In this document: positions 1 through 11,365 of the stretch, piece by piece
Numbering within the stretch: position 1 is the stretch's first letter
How the letters are laid out: every line of letters starts with the position of its first letter
Assembly: GCA_027922465.2 (NCBI GenBank)
Contig: BQMF02000039.1
Span: 372,001-436,000 of the forward strand
DNA length: 64,000 bases
Source: Turritopsis dohrnii
Taxonomy: Eukaryota; Cnidaria; Hydrozoa; Anthoathecata; Oceaniidae
Direction of reading: 5' to 3'
Program-made: the position numbers and the translations under genes
The notes under the pieces: generated by a model
What the model was told of the DNA's origin: nothing
What the model saw: only the letters and a program-made list of their open reading frames with translations
Databases searched by the model: none

Positions 1-540
1 ACCTTGAATTTGATGAAAGGACTATTGTGTGTTTTAAACAATTTTGAAATTAGTATATTAAGATACTTGAGAGTGTTCACACCTGGCGATTGGCGACTAT
101 GATAATTTCTTTAATCGTCGTAACCGTCAGGTCTGAACCAGGCTTAAAGTGAAAGCGATAAAAAATTGTTATATAACTGTTTTTGTTTTCAGAAATTGAT
201 CTTAATTGATCGTTGAAAATTTAATGATTTTTCTAAACTTGTTTTTTCAATTTTCTCTTCTTCTACTTTTCCATTTCCTACATGAAATACATCATGAGAA
301 AGACAAAAAGATTCCATCGATATAAAATGGATATTTTCTCCAAAAACTGCAATGATATTTTTTAAATCCAATTTTTTGAAACACACTGTATCGTTCAGAC
401 CTGACGATTACGACGATTGAAAAAATATCAATCGTCGTAATCGTCAATCGCCATGTCTGAACACTTTTGAAGTATCTCAAAATACTAACTTCAAGATTGC
501 TTCAAACCACACACAATACTTCTTTCCCTTGGTAAGTTTT
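1..540. mobile_element. TIR element running off the left edge
   Basis: Bases 1-135 are an imperfect inverted copy of about 400-535. The inner part of the arm carries GTTCA..CTGGCGATT..GACGATTACGACGATT and the outer part matches down to the first base, so the left end lies outside the window. The centre (about 140-400) shows no recognisable coding sequence. Long arms and a short core fit a non-autonomous DNA transposon (MITE or foldback). The superfamily cannot be assigned because no target duplication is visible. Confidence 0.7.
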
Positions 541-599
541 GAAGCACGTGCCCACACCAACTTAACAATAGAATTGACGTAAAATTCAATGGATTTTCA

Positions 600-776
600 C
601 ATACAATAGAGCGACTACGACGATAAAATATCAAAATGTTTAGATAATTTGTCATCGTAAACGCTAGGCGTTTATGACGATTACGAGGATTACAAAAGTG
701 TTCACATTAGACGATTATGGCGATTACGACGATTACACTAAGTTTTAATCGTCGTAATCGTCAGGTCTGAACCAAC
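600..776. repeat. Fragment related to the left-edge TIR element
   Basis: Repeats the ACGATTACGACGATTA and AATCGTCGTAATCGTCAG motifs of the left-edge element arms in both orientations, ending in the same GTCTGAACCA as seen near 131-140. It is probably a rearranged copy or a second family member. Confidence 0.55.
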
Positions 777-1420
777 CTTTAATAGTGAGCATGCCTTTTG
801 CAATGATTTTTTTGTTTTCTTCTGTAAAGCCATTAACTATAACCTTTTGGTTTTTGAGCATACTGTTTGCGCTGACTTTAAGGCCTATGGACTTCTAGTC
901 CTTAAGCAGATTTACAGACATCAACTTCTATTTAAGTGGGGTAAGTGGGGTGAGTATAACTTTTAGATTTGCATTTATGAAAGACCAGGAAAAACTTTGC
1001 ACAAACTACTTTTCAAAAAAAAAAGCAAAAGTGCGATTGACACGGAATCTTTGTTACTTCCGCTTCGGTTAATCAAGGTACGTCGTGTCTCGTTACAAAA
1101 CAGAAAATAACTAAGATTTTCAGTTCAAATGTTTTATGCTCGAATAACTTGCTAGCTTTACACAATTTTTCTTAATTCCAAAAATGATAATGCATAGAAA
1201 ATTATTTACCTAAGATTTTGTTTCAATAAAATATAAACCTTTTGCAAAAATAATACCAAACAAACAAGATTATGTAATTAGCTTATTAAAATATTTATCA
1301 ATTATATCGATATTAAAACATTTCTCGATTGGTCACTAAGTTGGGGTAAATCTCGGTTTCGTTATCAAGTACATAATTTGTGAGCTATCCCTGGCGAAGT
1401 TTAAGAAAATGTAAAAACTA
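777..1420. other. No recognisable feature
   Basis: AT-rich sequence downstream of the minus-strand ligand gene. I see no coding exon, repeat array or element end. Confidence 0.5.
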
Positions 1421-1423
1421 ACT

Positions 1424-1429
1424 TTTATT
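1424..1429 (-). promoter_or_regulatory. Possible polyadenylation signal
   Basis: AATAAA on the minus strand, about 270 bases past the stop codon of the ligand gene. It is the first canonical hexamer I found, but chance occurrence is common in such AT-rich DNA. Confidence 0.35.
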
Positions 1430-1695
1430 ATTTCCACAACATTTCTTTCTCTAGACCAAAATGTTGCATTTCAGTATGTCTCACTGATGAATAAGCTGAA
1501 ATCAAAATCTTCGATGATTGGTTAAGAAACTTTCAAACTTTCAGGCACAGATAAACCAGGCATTTGTCAGAATAGGATAAAAATGGGTGCGAATATTCAA
1601 TAAGAAAACTTGTTGAACAAACCCTAAACTTTACCAGTTAATTCCCAATGTTTATCAGAAAAGTGCTTTTACTTATAAACTGTAATGGTTAAATA

Positions 1696-3402
1696 TTACG
1701 TATTTGAATTTCCGACGAAATAATCATCGATCAGTGATCCAGATAAACACTCGCATTCACAGGATGTATTCAGGTACTGTTGATAAGGTGTCCACAGTTC
1801 CTTTCCAGCATCATCGGTTCCAGTTAACGCTTGAAAGGTATAATATATAATCTTCTGTGTACATGTACCATCTCCATTCAAGCAGTTAGGCGCCGAATCG
1901 TCACATTCAATACTATTTGCAAATTGCGGTGTACTGAAAAAGAAGTCATAAAAAAAATTATGAAAATCTCTATAGCAACAGGCAAGAATATAAAAGAACC
2001 GTGAAAGTTGTATGATTCGCTTGGAAAGACAACAGGATTAGACTTACAACAGAAAGACAGTGCATGAAATACGTTGCAGGCTATCCCAATCAACGTTACT
2101 TTAACTGTATCAGTATGGGAAATCAATTTTGCAATATCATAGTTGTACATTTTAAGCATTCTTGAATCATTTCCGAAAAATATAACGAAAATGAAAAATT
2201 TACATTGTGTCCTATGGTGCAATTACACGTTTTTTAAATGAGAAATAGTACAAATCCTTTGTGATGATTTTGCAGCCTCAAATGATGCTCAGTTAATGCT
2301 TCTGGAAACTGATGACTGACGGTTAAGATGACAGATGAGAACACAATGCCACTAAGAAATTGTTGAAACTTTCGAAATAAGCATTTTTTTAATCTTTGCG
2401 ATGCAACCTGAGCCTCGATTTGATACTTAAAAATATGCATAAATATAAATATGCATTATCAATTCTGAACCTAGCCATGACGATAGCTATGAATCAAGGC
2501 AAAGGATTAAGGCATCGAACTTACACATAATCACCAAAATCAATTTCTTTGGTACACGTTGCACACAATCTGATAGTGCTGGAAGTTGTGCCTTCATCGC
2601 CTTCTCCGTAGCAGCTAGACACTCCGGTGTAGGTGAATGCAGCACCATCGTTTTTCATCGCTTCAGGATCATAATCCATTTCCACACCAGAAACAGCGTA
2701 TGGATAGTTATCATTTCTGTCAGAGTTATCTTCCTCACTCAAATGCGCATGATAATTTCTGTTGGTTTCTTTGTAATCCTGTACATTATCTCTGATGTCG
2801 TCGTCGTTGTCGTCGTTGTCGTCTTCATTAAGTTCTGTTATGACATCAGAAAACAAATGATTGAAGTAGCGTTCCGCAGCACTGTCCAGATTCCGTTTTT
2901 CCCGACGATTTACTAGATATCGCCTATTTACACGATATCTTCGTAAGTAAGTACGTACATTCCTTTGTTCAAATCTCCTTTTGGCCCATCCTTTGATCTT
3001 TTCCAATTTCAATGAAGAATCAGGCTCACCTGACATCGCTATCTTAACAAAATATGATGCCAATTTTAACTGCTCAACGTATCTGTCCCTATTAAGTTCG
3101 TTCAAAGCTCTTCCGTATATTCTTTCAGAATCAGTTCGATTTTTGGGTTTTGGGTTCTTTTTTCTTCGTTTTTCCGTTCGATTAAATGGTTTACCTTTTA
3201 CTTTGGTGTAATTGAGCAGATCATTTTTACTGTAAAATATGAAGTCAGGTAGTGGACCATCATTGCCGTAGAGTTCTTTCAATTTGAGTTCCAACTCATC
3301 TTTGCTCGATACGGTTATGGTACTGTTCACTTCTTGAAAATTTCGTATGATTACCAACACGAACACAACAAGAATTGCATATATTTGTAAAGAATGTTCC
3401 AT
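1696..3402 (-). CDS. Secreted cystine-knot-like precursor (Spätzle/neurotrophin-like)
   Basis: Two coding exons, 3402-2525 and 1933-1696 (371 residues). Exon 1 ends at a perfect GTAAGT donor in phase 2, and a TTTTTCAG acceptor at 1934-1936 restores the frame. The start is the ATG directly after a possible acceptor (TTTTTAG), so a 5' UTR intron is likely. Residues 1-27 look like a signal peptide. A basic prodomain follows, with a furin-type site REKR at 167-170, then an acidic stretch (192-204). Cysteines cluster at the C-terminus: 264, 280, 283, 303, 310, 317, 351, 353, 355. The spacing EC..C..C.QK.IYY..QAL, then W..Y.....SCECEC, resembles the ends of Spätzle-type Toll ligands, which share the neurotrophin cystine-knot fold and are made as cleaved proproteins. 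That assignment is by motif only. IL-17 or another small cystine-rich ligand is the alternative. Secreted precursor: confident. Family: tentative. Confidence 0.7.
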
Positions 3403-4245
3403 CTAAAAATCAAAACAAACATACATTTTAAATATTTTCACTAACAGTCTGATATTTTAACCAAGATTTGAGAATATTTTCAATAACTTCGATCTAAAAG
3501 TGTTACAAATGTCTGCTTCGAATGAAGTGAGTTACCTCAAAATGTGTGGCTGGATAAAAACATTCCTCAGTGACTGATGATAACCAATTGGTCACAGTTT
3601 GTTTAGAAAAGACTTATACAAAATATATTCCTTATGCTTTGTTTTTGTTTTTGATTTATTTTCGATTTTTGGATGACGTGTTTATTAAGACAGCGAAGAA
3701 TGGTAGTTGACGTGTTTATTAAGAGCAGCGAATAATGGCAGAAGATGGTAGTTCTGCGCAAGTTCCTGTCCAGAATATTCTATTATTTTCATTTTCCTTT
3801 AAGTTAGAATGACCTTTAACGTACCTTCATTATTAATGTAACGTATTGTTTCCTGACTTCCCAAGCTTGTTTTCTGAGTTGTTCACAAAAATTGTTTAGG
3901 ATTTTTATAGGGTTATTTATAATAGTAAAAAAAATATTTTTACAGATGGCAAAATTGGTATGGCTGTAAACAGAAAATTGTCAAAATTTGACCTTGAATG
4001 AATCCGGCCTTAATAAATTGTTTAGAAAATATGAAATGTAAATATTTTAACATCGAAATATCAATAAGATCAGTAAACACATTACATATAAGGGCGTTGG
4101 TTGGCGCCATACTTGAAACAACGTGTACTTGTGATTAAGCGTAATGAATTGGTATCCATGTTTGATGCGAATGCTATCATTCAGATTAGGTTGACAATAA
4201 AAGAATATGAAAACCCTGGGTATCACAAATTTCCAGAATGTGAAA
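3403..4245. other. Upstream region of ligand gene, nothing else recognised
   Basis: Contains the likely 5' UTR intron and promoter of the minus-strand ligand gene, but I cannot place the first exon or a TATA element with confidence. A short direct repeat (GACGTGTTTATTAAGA) occurs at about 3675 and 3710. Confidence 0.4.
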
Positions 4246-4393
4246 ACATATTCTGCCTTGTCACCAGTGAAACATAGCAAAAACATATTCTGCCTTGTCA
4301 CTAGTGAAACATAGCAAAAACATATTCTGCCTTGTCACCAGTGAAACATAGCAAAAACACATTCTGTCTTGTCACCAGTGAAACATAGCAAAA
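4246..4393. repeat. 37-bp tandem repeat, four copies
   Basis: Unit begins ACATATTCTGCCTTGTCACC; copies start at 4246, 4283, 4320 and 4357. They differ by single substitutions (for example CACCAGTG versus CACTAGTG). The apparent minus-strand reading frame across it is an artefact of the array. Confidence 0.9.
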
Positions 4394-5582
4394 GTTATGA
4401 TATATACTAAAAAGTCATTCTGTGAATAAACTTCTAATCTCAATAGTTAATGGGATAGTGGGAATCCTAAAAATAAATATCCCTTCAAACGAAAAAATCG
4501 GTTCAAGTGACTTGGTAAGTTATAAATGATACTCGAAGAAACTAGTTTACTTACTTCGCGTCGATTCTGTCATACGATAAGATTCATGGTTCGTTGTGTC
4601 TCTTCTTAACAGAGGAACAATTTTTTAAACCTCCGCTTCTTTAATATATTAAATGATTTCAATAATTTCTTTGTCGAAATTTGTGTATTATCTTTCGTAA
4701 GATCTTAAGAATCTTTTATTTTTAATCCTTCGAGAAGTTTTTTGTTGAATCAATAGAAAATGCATAACAAGTTTTTAATGAACTAAAATAAAAAGGCTAT
4801 CAAAAAAAGCGCTTTATAAAAACCCTTGGGAAAATAAGAAACAAAAAGTGCCGCAGATGCAATAACTCGGAAGTGTGAAATGTCAGAGAAGAAAAGTAGG
4901 CGAAAAGCGGCTTTCAGATCATCTAAACCTCCGGTGGAATCCTTGTAAAATTTGTTTGGAGAAGTGAACATTTGGTAACATTATGCGTTGTTCTTTCAAA
5001 ATCTGTTGTAACAGTATTCATCGAAGAGCTAGATGGTTTGAAATTGTTAGATCAACATACGTATGATCCTTCTTAATTAATTACGTCACAGCAATCATAG
5101 CCTCGTTCTCAATCTGAATATTAATGACGTTTGTTTGGTTTATAGAAATTCATTCGTTACTGTTGCTTACGAACTTAAAAACGAAGCGGAGAATGTAATG
5201 ACGTAATCAATGAAAAGGCGTATTGTAATTTTCGTAGAATCACCACAATTAGAGATATATTTATAAATAATTTTACTTGAGATTCATACATCAAAATAAG
5301 AAAAAAGAATGCATTATTAATGCCTCTGCAAAGGAGTCGGAGTTTATGCGTAGTGTTAATCCGGATTTCCACTGGAACATCTATTGAGCAACTTCGGTAT
5401 CAGTGCATGCGCAAACTCAATAACTAAAATCAATTAAAATTATCAGCACATTAAAACATGGGAACCATGCCGACGAAAAAACATTTATTCTGTGTTAATA
5501 TACGTCACGGATTATTGCCCCCACAGCAAGCAAGGAAGCATTGTAGTTTCATAAGATAGGCAAAAGTCAGTTTTCGATTTTG
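4394..5582. other. No recognisable feature
   Basis: Only short reading frames without recognisable domains or convincing splice pairs. Confidence 0.45.
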
Positions 5583-5610
5583 TTCATCATCATCATCATC
5601 ATCATCATCG
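5583..5610. repeat. (CAT)n microsatellite
   Basis: About nine CAT units. Confidence 0.9.
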
Positions 5611-6184
5611 TTCAAATTTTCGTGTTGCTGTTACACGGTAGTATTCTACTTAATCGCTTTACGATTTTTCGGACGTGAGAGAAAAAATACGAAGTTCATG
5701 AGCATGGTATTCTTTTTAACTCACTTCAGAAATGAATCGTGATTCAATCTTCAAACCCGTAGCTTCAGTCAAAAATAGCTATATGGATGCTTTGCTTTTT
5801 TAGATAATTTAAAGAAGCTTTTGACTGGCTGGCTGACTGAAATAGATATCGGCAGAGGGATACATTCTCGAACATGTTTTTACTGACTTATTTTACATTT
5901 TTGTTACCGGCCTCCTAAGTATAATTGTGAAAGTATTTTTACCACAGCGTGGCTTCCTTCCATCTTCTTTCAATGTTGATGCCGTTATTATGTCCTTACA
6001 AATATTTCAAATTCTCATGCTAGCTGTTCAGTACTCACTTTTCTAATGCACAGCAGTATTTACCTCTAGCAGCGTCTACTTCGCAGTAGTCATCCCACTC
6101 TTCTTCATAATAGACAAGCTTTATATTCATATTTGTGTCAAGGGATTCATGCAGAAATACACTGTGAGATGGTGGGGAATTTTG

Positions 6185-6356
6185 ATAAATTTATCGATCG
6201 GTTTCGTGTTTTCTTCCTTCAATTACTCTTTATCCTTTCCATTTCATGAAGGAAAAATACGGCGTTGTAAAGATTTTGCAAGAGCTTTCTCCTCATTAAA
6301 AAATTTATACTGCCACAAAGTTGGATATCTTCTATGGTTCCAATTATTTTGAGACC
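6185..6356. mobile_element. One end of a Tc1-like TIR element
   Basis: Closely similar (reverse complement) to the first 185 bases of the element at 19215-20424. It includes the terminal GGTTCCAAT.ATTTTGAGAC, ending in CCTGTGTA where the better copy has the CACTG end. Only one end is present, so it is a truncated copy. Confidence 0.7.
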
Positions 6357-7259
6357 CTGTGTAAATATATAGAAATGAGGCCTCATTTGACAACTAGGCA
6401 TTGATACTGTGTTTGGACAGAATTCGGAAAAGTCTATTTCTTAACCAAGCCCCTAGGTGCTTATCGCGAACTTACAGACGTTTTGGGGATTGCACGTTAA
6501 GGGAGGGGCGCTTTTTCATGCATCGTCTTCAGTGACGTTACTGGATTTTCTGCTGTTAGTACACAATTTGGCAACATACGGCGAGAAATTACAATCCAGT
6601 GGCGGATCTAGAGGTATGTCGAAATTTGTGCGGGGGCATTTTTAGCTAAAGCTACATGCTAGTAACTAGCATACCTTTCAAAAAGTGTAAATGAGGCTTA
6701 ACAAGTATTATCAGTAAGTATTTGCGACAAACAAAAGAAATGTGTGAACTGAAACATGGATATGTATTTTATAATCAAAGTAAGATTTGTTAAAGGAGAA
6801 TTAACGTCAGTTAAGTTTCTCTTCTTATAAAAAAATGTACTGATTTTCTTTTTCACAACATGTGCGCCTGAATTTTTGATTTAATGTTTTTGTTTTTCAA
6901 TGAACATTATAACTTCTATACGTATGTATGCAAGGCGTGGTTTCTACTAGATAGATGAAATCGCAATTCCAATAATGCCGATAATGCTTTTAGAAATCTT
7001 CAAAATAAAAGAAACCAGGTCAGATAGGAGGAAAAATCTCAAGGAACATTTGTTAAGAATGCGCAAGTCTCTGAACACATTACCGTGTCTTTTTTTTTAT
7101 TAGTTTTTAAAAGATTCTTTATGAAAATTGGAAAATACTGGAGTAAACCATGCCTTGTGTTAAAAAAATTCACAAACAGAGCATTTACAGAAATTGAATT
7201 TTAAAAACACTTTACTTTTCTTAATCACTTTGTTGGACCTCTTGAAAGAGCTAGGTTTT

Positions 7260-7577
7260 TTAGAGCTCACGGTTTTCTCCATTCATATTTGTGATGTTGA
7301 ATACTATATCTTGGAAAATTGTTGGTACCGCACCAGCTTTCAATGTTCTTTTCTTCGGCATATAACCTAGCACGTTTGCCATATTATCAACTTCAAAACA
7401 GTTTTCATGAAAATGCTTGCTCCAAACTAAAGTTTTAACAGTGTTGTTAAGCCATCTTTCAGCTCTCTGTTGTTCTTTGACAAGATCAGGAAAACGAAAA
7501 TATATTCTCTCATCACGAATTGTCTTCGCTACGTGATTTGTAAAAACTACAGCTGGATATCCAAGTGCAACTGTGAC
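7260..7577 (-). pseudogene. Decayed THAP-domain fragment
   Basis: The minus strand reads IYFRFPDLVKEQQRAERWL, then W-SKHF--NCFE, then LKAGAVPTIF before a stop at 7260-7262. These match the THAP (C2CH zinc) domain: HRFP near the N-terminus, the conserved W, the SxHF zinc histidine and the terminal AVPTIF box. The two N-terminal cysteines expected upstream are not in place and no start is clear, so zinc binding is probably lost. It lies between the inverted repeats of a transposon-like element. I call it a remnant rather than a host gene. Confidence 0.65.
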
Positions 7578-7765
7578 ATCATATTTTTTAGTTTTGATTA
7601 AACTTCAAACTTAAATAACTAACGAAAGAATTGTGTAAATTGAATGAAACTTTGCAAAAGGTCGCCTTCCACAATTTAAAATCGATTCATTAAAAAAAAA
7701 AACGTTACATAATTTTGACGTTAATTCTCCTATTCCACCGTGTAACGTCAACACGAAAGTTGGAG

Positions 7766-7771
7766 GATGAA

Positions 7772-7823
<52 letters not shown>
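7766..7823. repeat. (GAT)n microsatellite
   Basis: About 19 GAT units inside the dispersed repeat. A shorter (GAT)4-5 sits at the same place in the related copy near 8757, so the tract belongs to the element and has expanded here. Confidence 0.9.
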
Positions 7824-7825
<2 letters not shown>

Positions 7826-7960
7826 GAACAAAATCGGAAACTGACATTCGCCTATCTCGTGAAGCTACTATGCTTCCTCGCTCGCTTACGCTCGCTGCGG
7901 GGGCAATTTACTTTTTATTACTAGCATGTAGCTTTAGCTAAAAATGCCCCCGCCCTCAAG

Positions 7961-8880
7961 CATTCCAATTTGTACACACAGCAAAGCTATACATTGCAAG
8001 CTATACAACGGAAACAAAAACAAAGAAAAACTTTGTTACTTTTTTTTATCTCTTGGTCCTATGTCACATTAATGCTAATTTATAACTTTCAAAAAGTGTA
8101 ATTAAGGCTTAACAAGTAATATCAGGAAGTATTGGCTACAGACAAAAGAAATGTGTGAACTGAAACCATGGTTACGTATTTCATAATCAAAATAAGATAA
8201 ACATTTGTTAAAGAAATTCTGTTAGAGCCAAAAGAAAGAAAAAAAACTTTTTCAAAAAAAAAAAATTAAAGCGAAAAATCCATTAGAAATCTGCGTTTCA
8301 AACTTTGATTCGAAACAAGAAATAGCCAAAGTTTACATAAAAAACAAGAAAAAAATATAAGAAGGTTTTGATGATCATGATCACACCAGGTTTGGGGGAC
8401 AGAAAGAAGGAAAACACGAAGAACGACTTTGCATGCTTTTTTGCATACACAAAAATCCAATTAAAATCTTTTTAAAGCAAGATCTGCCAAAAATCAGTGC
8501 ATTGAATAAAATTTATCGAACGCAAGATTATTAAGAACTAAAACATATACAAAAATAAAATGTTGTTGGCAAAATTTCAGATTTCAAGCTGTGCTTCAAA
8601 ATCCTAGTCGTTCACTTCACTAAAACAACACGAAAGTAATATAAAACATGTCTAAGCAATTTTAGCATACGAACTTCCTAAATAACATAGTATAATATAC
8701 TAATAAATTAGGAAAGAGATACGAAAAAACATTTCACTTACACCAAAAGTTGGAAGATGATGATGATGATGAAGAACAAAATCGGAACTGACATTCGCCT
8801 ATCTCGTGAAACTACTATGCCTCCTCGCTCGCTTACGCTCGCTGCAGGGGCAATTATTTCTTTATTTCGTGTTGACAAAA
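7961..8880. repeat. Further copies of the THAP-element family
   Basis: Bases 8085-8215 repeat 6675-6790 in the same orientation (AAGTGTAAnTnAGGCTTAAC and AAAGAAATGTGTGAACTGAA). Bases 8750-8870 repeat 7758-7910, including GACATTCGCCTATCTCGTGA and the GC-rich TCGCTCGCTTACGCTCGCTG. No coding remnant is visible. Confidence 0.65.
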
Positions 8881-9435
8881 ATTAAAATAGGTTTAAATTA
8901 AAATGGTAAAATTAAAAAAACTAGCTCAAATGATGTTGGCTAATTGAAGTCAACAACTATAAAAATAATTCGCAATGAATAAATCAATTAAAACGAACAA
9001 ATTAAAATGAGTCATAAATGGTAAATGTAGAAATGATGAAACTAAGGATATTAAACAATATTGAACATGACAGCACTCAAACAAATCTATATCTCGAATG
9101 TATGTTTTGCATAGTCGACATAGTTCGTTTTTTTTATTTTTACCACTGCGGACAAGCTGTAATCCTAAACCTGGAGAAGTTTGGGTGGAGTGTGATCGAT
9201 GGTGATGTGAAACCTATCTGGTTTTTCGGAGAAACAATTCAGAATTGTTCGAATAAAACTTAAAAGAGTCACGCCTAGAATATCTTTTCATTTCCTGCAT
9301 CAAATTAAACTCTAAACATAATTTTTCATAAATTCGGGGGTCATCATCAGAATGAAATCAGAGAAAATATTGCCTACAACATGTCTTCTCCGTATACAGA
9401 TTCTTCGTAAGACCATAGAAATACGAAAAGAGATA
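8881..9435. other. No recognisable feature
   Basis: Low-complexity AT-rich sequence; one plus-strand reading frame at 9018-9263 has no recognisable domain. Confidence 0.45.
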
Positions 9436-9438
9436 TAA

Positions 9439-10233
9439 AGGCTAAAATACACGATCATTTTAAAATGACATTTTTTAAATGATCATTTAAAACCGATCGT
9501 GTAAACGCTCAAAAAATGACGAAAAGTACCCGTCATTTGCAACTGTCATTTAAAAATGATAACTCAAACATGTTTGAGTTTTCATTTAAAAAATGATGGA
9601 ATTTCTCTATTGAATTACGTCAGTTTTACTCACTTTAGTATAGTCACGCGATGAGTTTTTGCAGCTTATGAAGTAGAGAAACAAAGTGATAGTTTGCATA
9701 ATAAACATGTCGTTGGTTAAGTTAGCATCAACTGACAAATTTATTAATTTGTGGCAGGAAGAGGAGTTTTTGTGGAATGTTTCGTCCACAAATTACAAAC
9801 ATAAGGACCAAAGAGGAAAGAGTATAACGCATTACTGTGCAATGTTTCTCGATAGATGGACTTATATAGTAAACTTCGTATTTCTTCAAAACTTTCCGGC
9901 GAAATTCTTAACAACTTTGAATATTCGTAATGATCTTCTCCTTGAAATTCCCTCACAAGCGTGTTATAAATTCCTAAGAAGTTTCGTTTTTGAAGCCAAG
10001 GTGAAACCCAATGTCTTCGTTTCTGCCTTTCATTTTTCCTCTTTCGTCATTTGGACATAACAGCAACAACTACGTTTGCTGCCGCCGGACTCCATGACTA
10101 AAAAGTACTCTTACCATAAAAAATGTTGTAATCATAAATGATCGTGTAAACAGATGTTCTAATCATTTTTTAAAGGATTAAAAAAATTATCATTTGTCAT
10201 TTATCATTTTAAAATGATCGTGTATTTCAGCCT
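9439..10233. mobile_element. PIF/Harbinger deletion derivative
   Basis: TIRs begin AGGCT(A/G)AAATACACGATC and continue into TTTTAAAATGA, with TAA on both flanks (9436-9438 and 10234-10236). A 3-bp TWA target duplication is the signature of PIF/Harbinger elements. Internally it keeps only the N-terminal part of the transposase on the minus strand, so it is non-autonomous. Confidence 0.85.
9744..10040 (-). pseudogene. Harbinger transposase N-terminal remnant
   Basis: The minus-strand frame reads RRHWVSPWLQKR, then LVREFQGEDHYEYSKLLRIS, then PESFEEI. This matches the conserved N-terminal region of Harbinger-type DDE transposases (R-W-V-x-PW, then a YxxLLRMxxxxFxxL-like segment). A possible ATG-led portion starts at 9956. 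The DDE catalytic core is absent because the element is internally deleted, so no transposase activity is expected. Confidence 0.75.
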
Positions 10234-11365
10234 TAAGAATATCAACATTTTCAAAGTTATTTTCAAATTTCTGTTCAATTTTCAAGCAACATGGATTTGT
10301 GCGTGTTGCCTCGCTTCATTCTCCTTTATGTAATAAGTGTAATTTTTTAAGGATAGACCATCTTTATTAGCAGTTCAAAAATCGGAACCAAATTTGTTGT
10401 TTCATTTTTCAGTTATCATGAAAAGCATATTTTCGGTTTTTCACTGAGATACTTCGACAAGTGTTTCATTATCTCAAGAACTAAAAGCGTTTTTTGTCTG
10501 CCATTATCTGAACTGCCGCACTCTCCAGTACTACTAGTACGAACTCCTGAAAGATTTTCCTTATCCTGTTGTAAATATCGGAATCAAATATACTTGGCAA
10601 CCTTTTAATTAGGTTTATGAACAAAGTTCATACGAATAATTATAAAACCAACCAATTAGAATCTGCCACGTCAGATAATTCTGAGAAAAGGTTATGTTTC
10701 TGCCAAATCAGTTTCCGATAATGAAGATATTTTAGCACATTTTAGATGAAGGATTTCCATCCACTTTTAGTCGGAAAATACATGAACTTGCGGAGATATA
10801 AATGCCATTTATATATATATATATATCAAGGCAACACAGATTCTTTTGTAAATCTCTTGCCATTTAGGACAAAGCAGTGAATGATCTCTGCTTTACAAAA
10901 TTAATAATTGGAAACCTTACCGGAGAAATTTGTTCATGTTCGTTCAAATCCTCAACAGAAAATATCAACAGGAATCAATCAAAATCAATTCATAACATTC
11001 GTTTTAGAAAGAATTGATAAAGGACCTTAAGTCACATATTTTGACAAAAATAAGCAATAGATCTCAAGTTTAGTGAGTTGTGAGTTTGTCCGACTTTGTT
11101 TTGTCCGATAAGGTATACGACTTAATCTTGTATGTTATATCTTATCCATCAAAACTTTCTTATTTGCCCTAGCAACCTCATCACGCTCATCACGCGGTTT
11201 TAAAGATGGCTTGTCACGTGAATGAAAAGCCTAGTTTAAGAGTGTTTGGAATGCAGAGGGTAGATCCTTCCACATAAATATTTTAGAAGTTCACTTATTT
11301 TCATATAGAAAACACAATGGCTCTTTCGTGTCTACTGAAAATGGGGACACACACTGTGTCAAGAT
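10234..11365. other. No recognisable feature apart from a short (TA)n
   Basis: A (TA)n tract lies at about 10811-10826. No exon, element end or domain is recognised. Confidence 0.45.

Larger units (their letters stand above)
6597..7960. mobile_element. Transposon-like repeat carrying a THAP remnant
   Basis: Inner inverted repeats GGGGGCATTTTTAGCTAAAG (from about 6633) and its complement (ending about 7950) bracket a minus-strand THAP-domain remnant. The left edge GTGGCGGATCTAGAG has no matching right edge, so one end is lost or rearranged. Related pieces recur at 7917-8215, 8750-8870 and 47820-47945, so this is a dispersed family. THAP domains occur in P-element-type and other transposases, making a decayed P-like element a reasonable guess. 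Confidence 0.6.

Noticed and set aside
4246..4393. CRISPR-like regular repeats
   Set aside because: Units are contiguous without spacers and the genome is eukaryotic; it is a minisatellite.
7611..7847. Minus-strand reading frame with a run of histidines (and plus-strand run of aspartates)
   Set aside because: Both are translations of the (GAT)n microsatellite; no start context, domain or splice signals.
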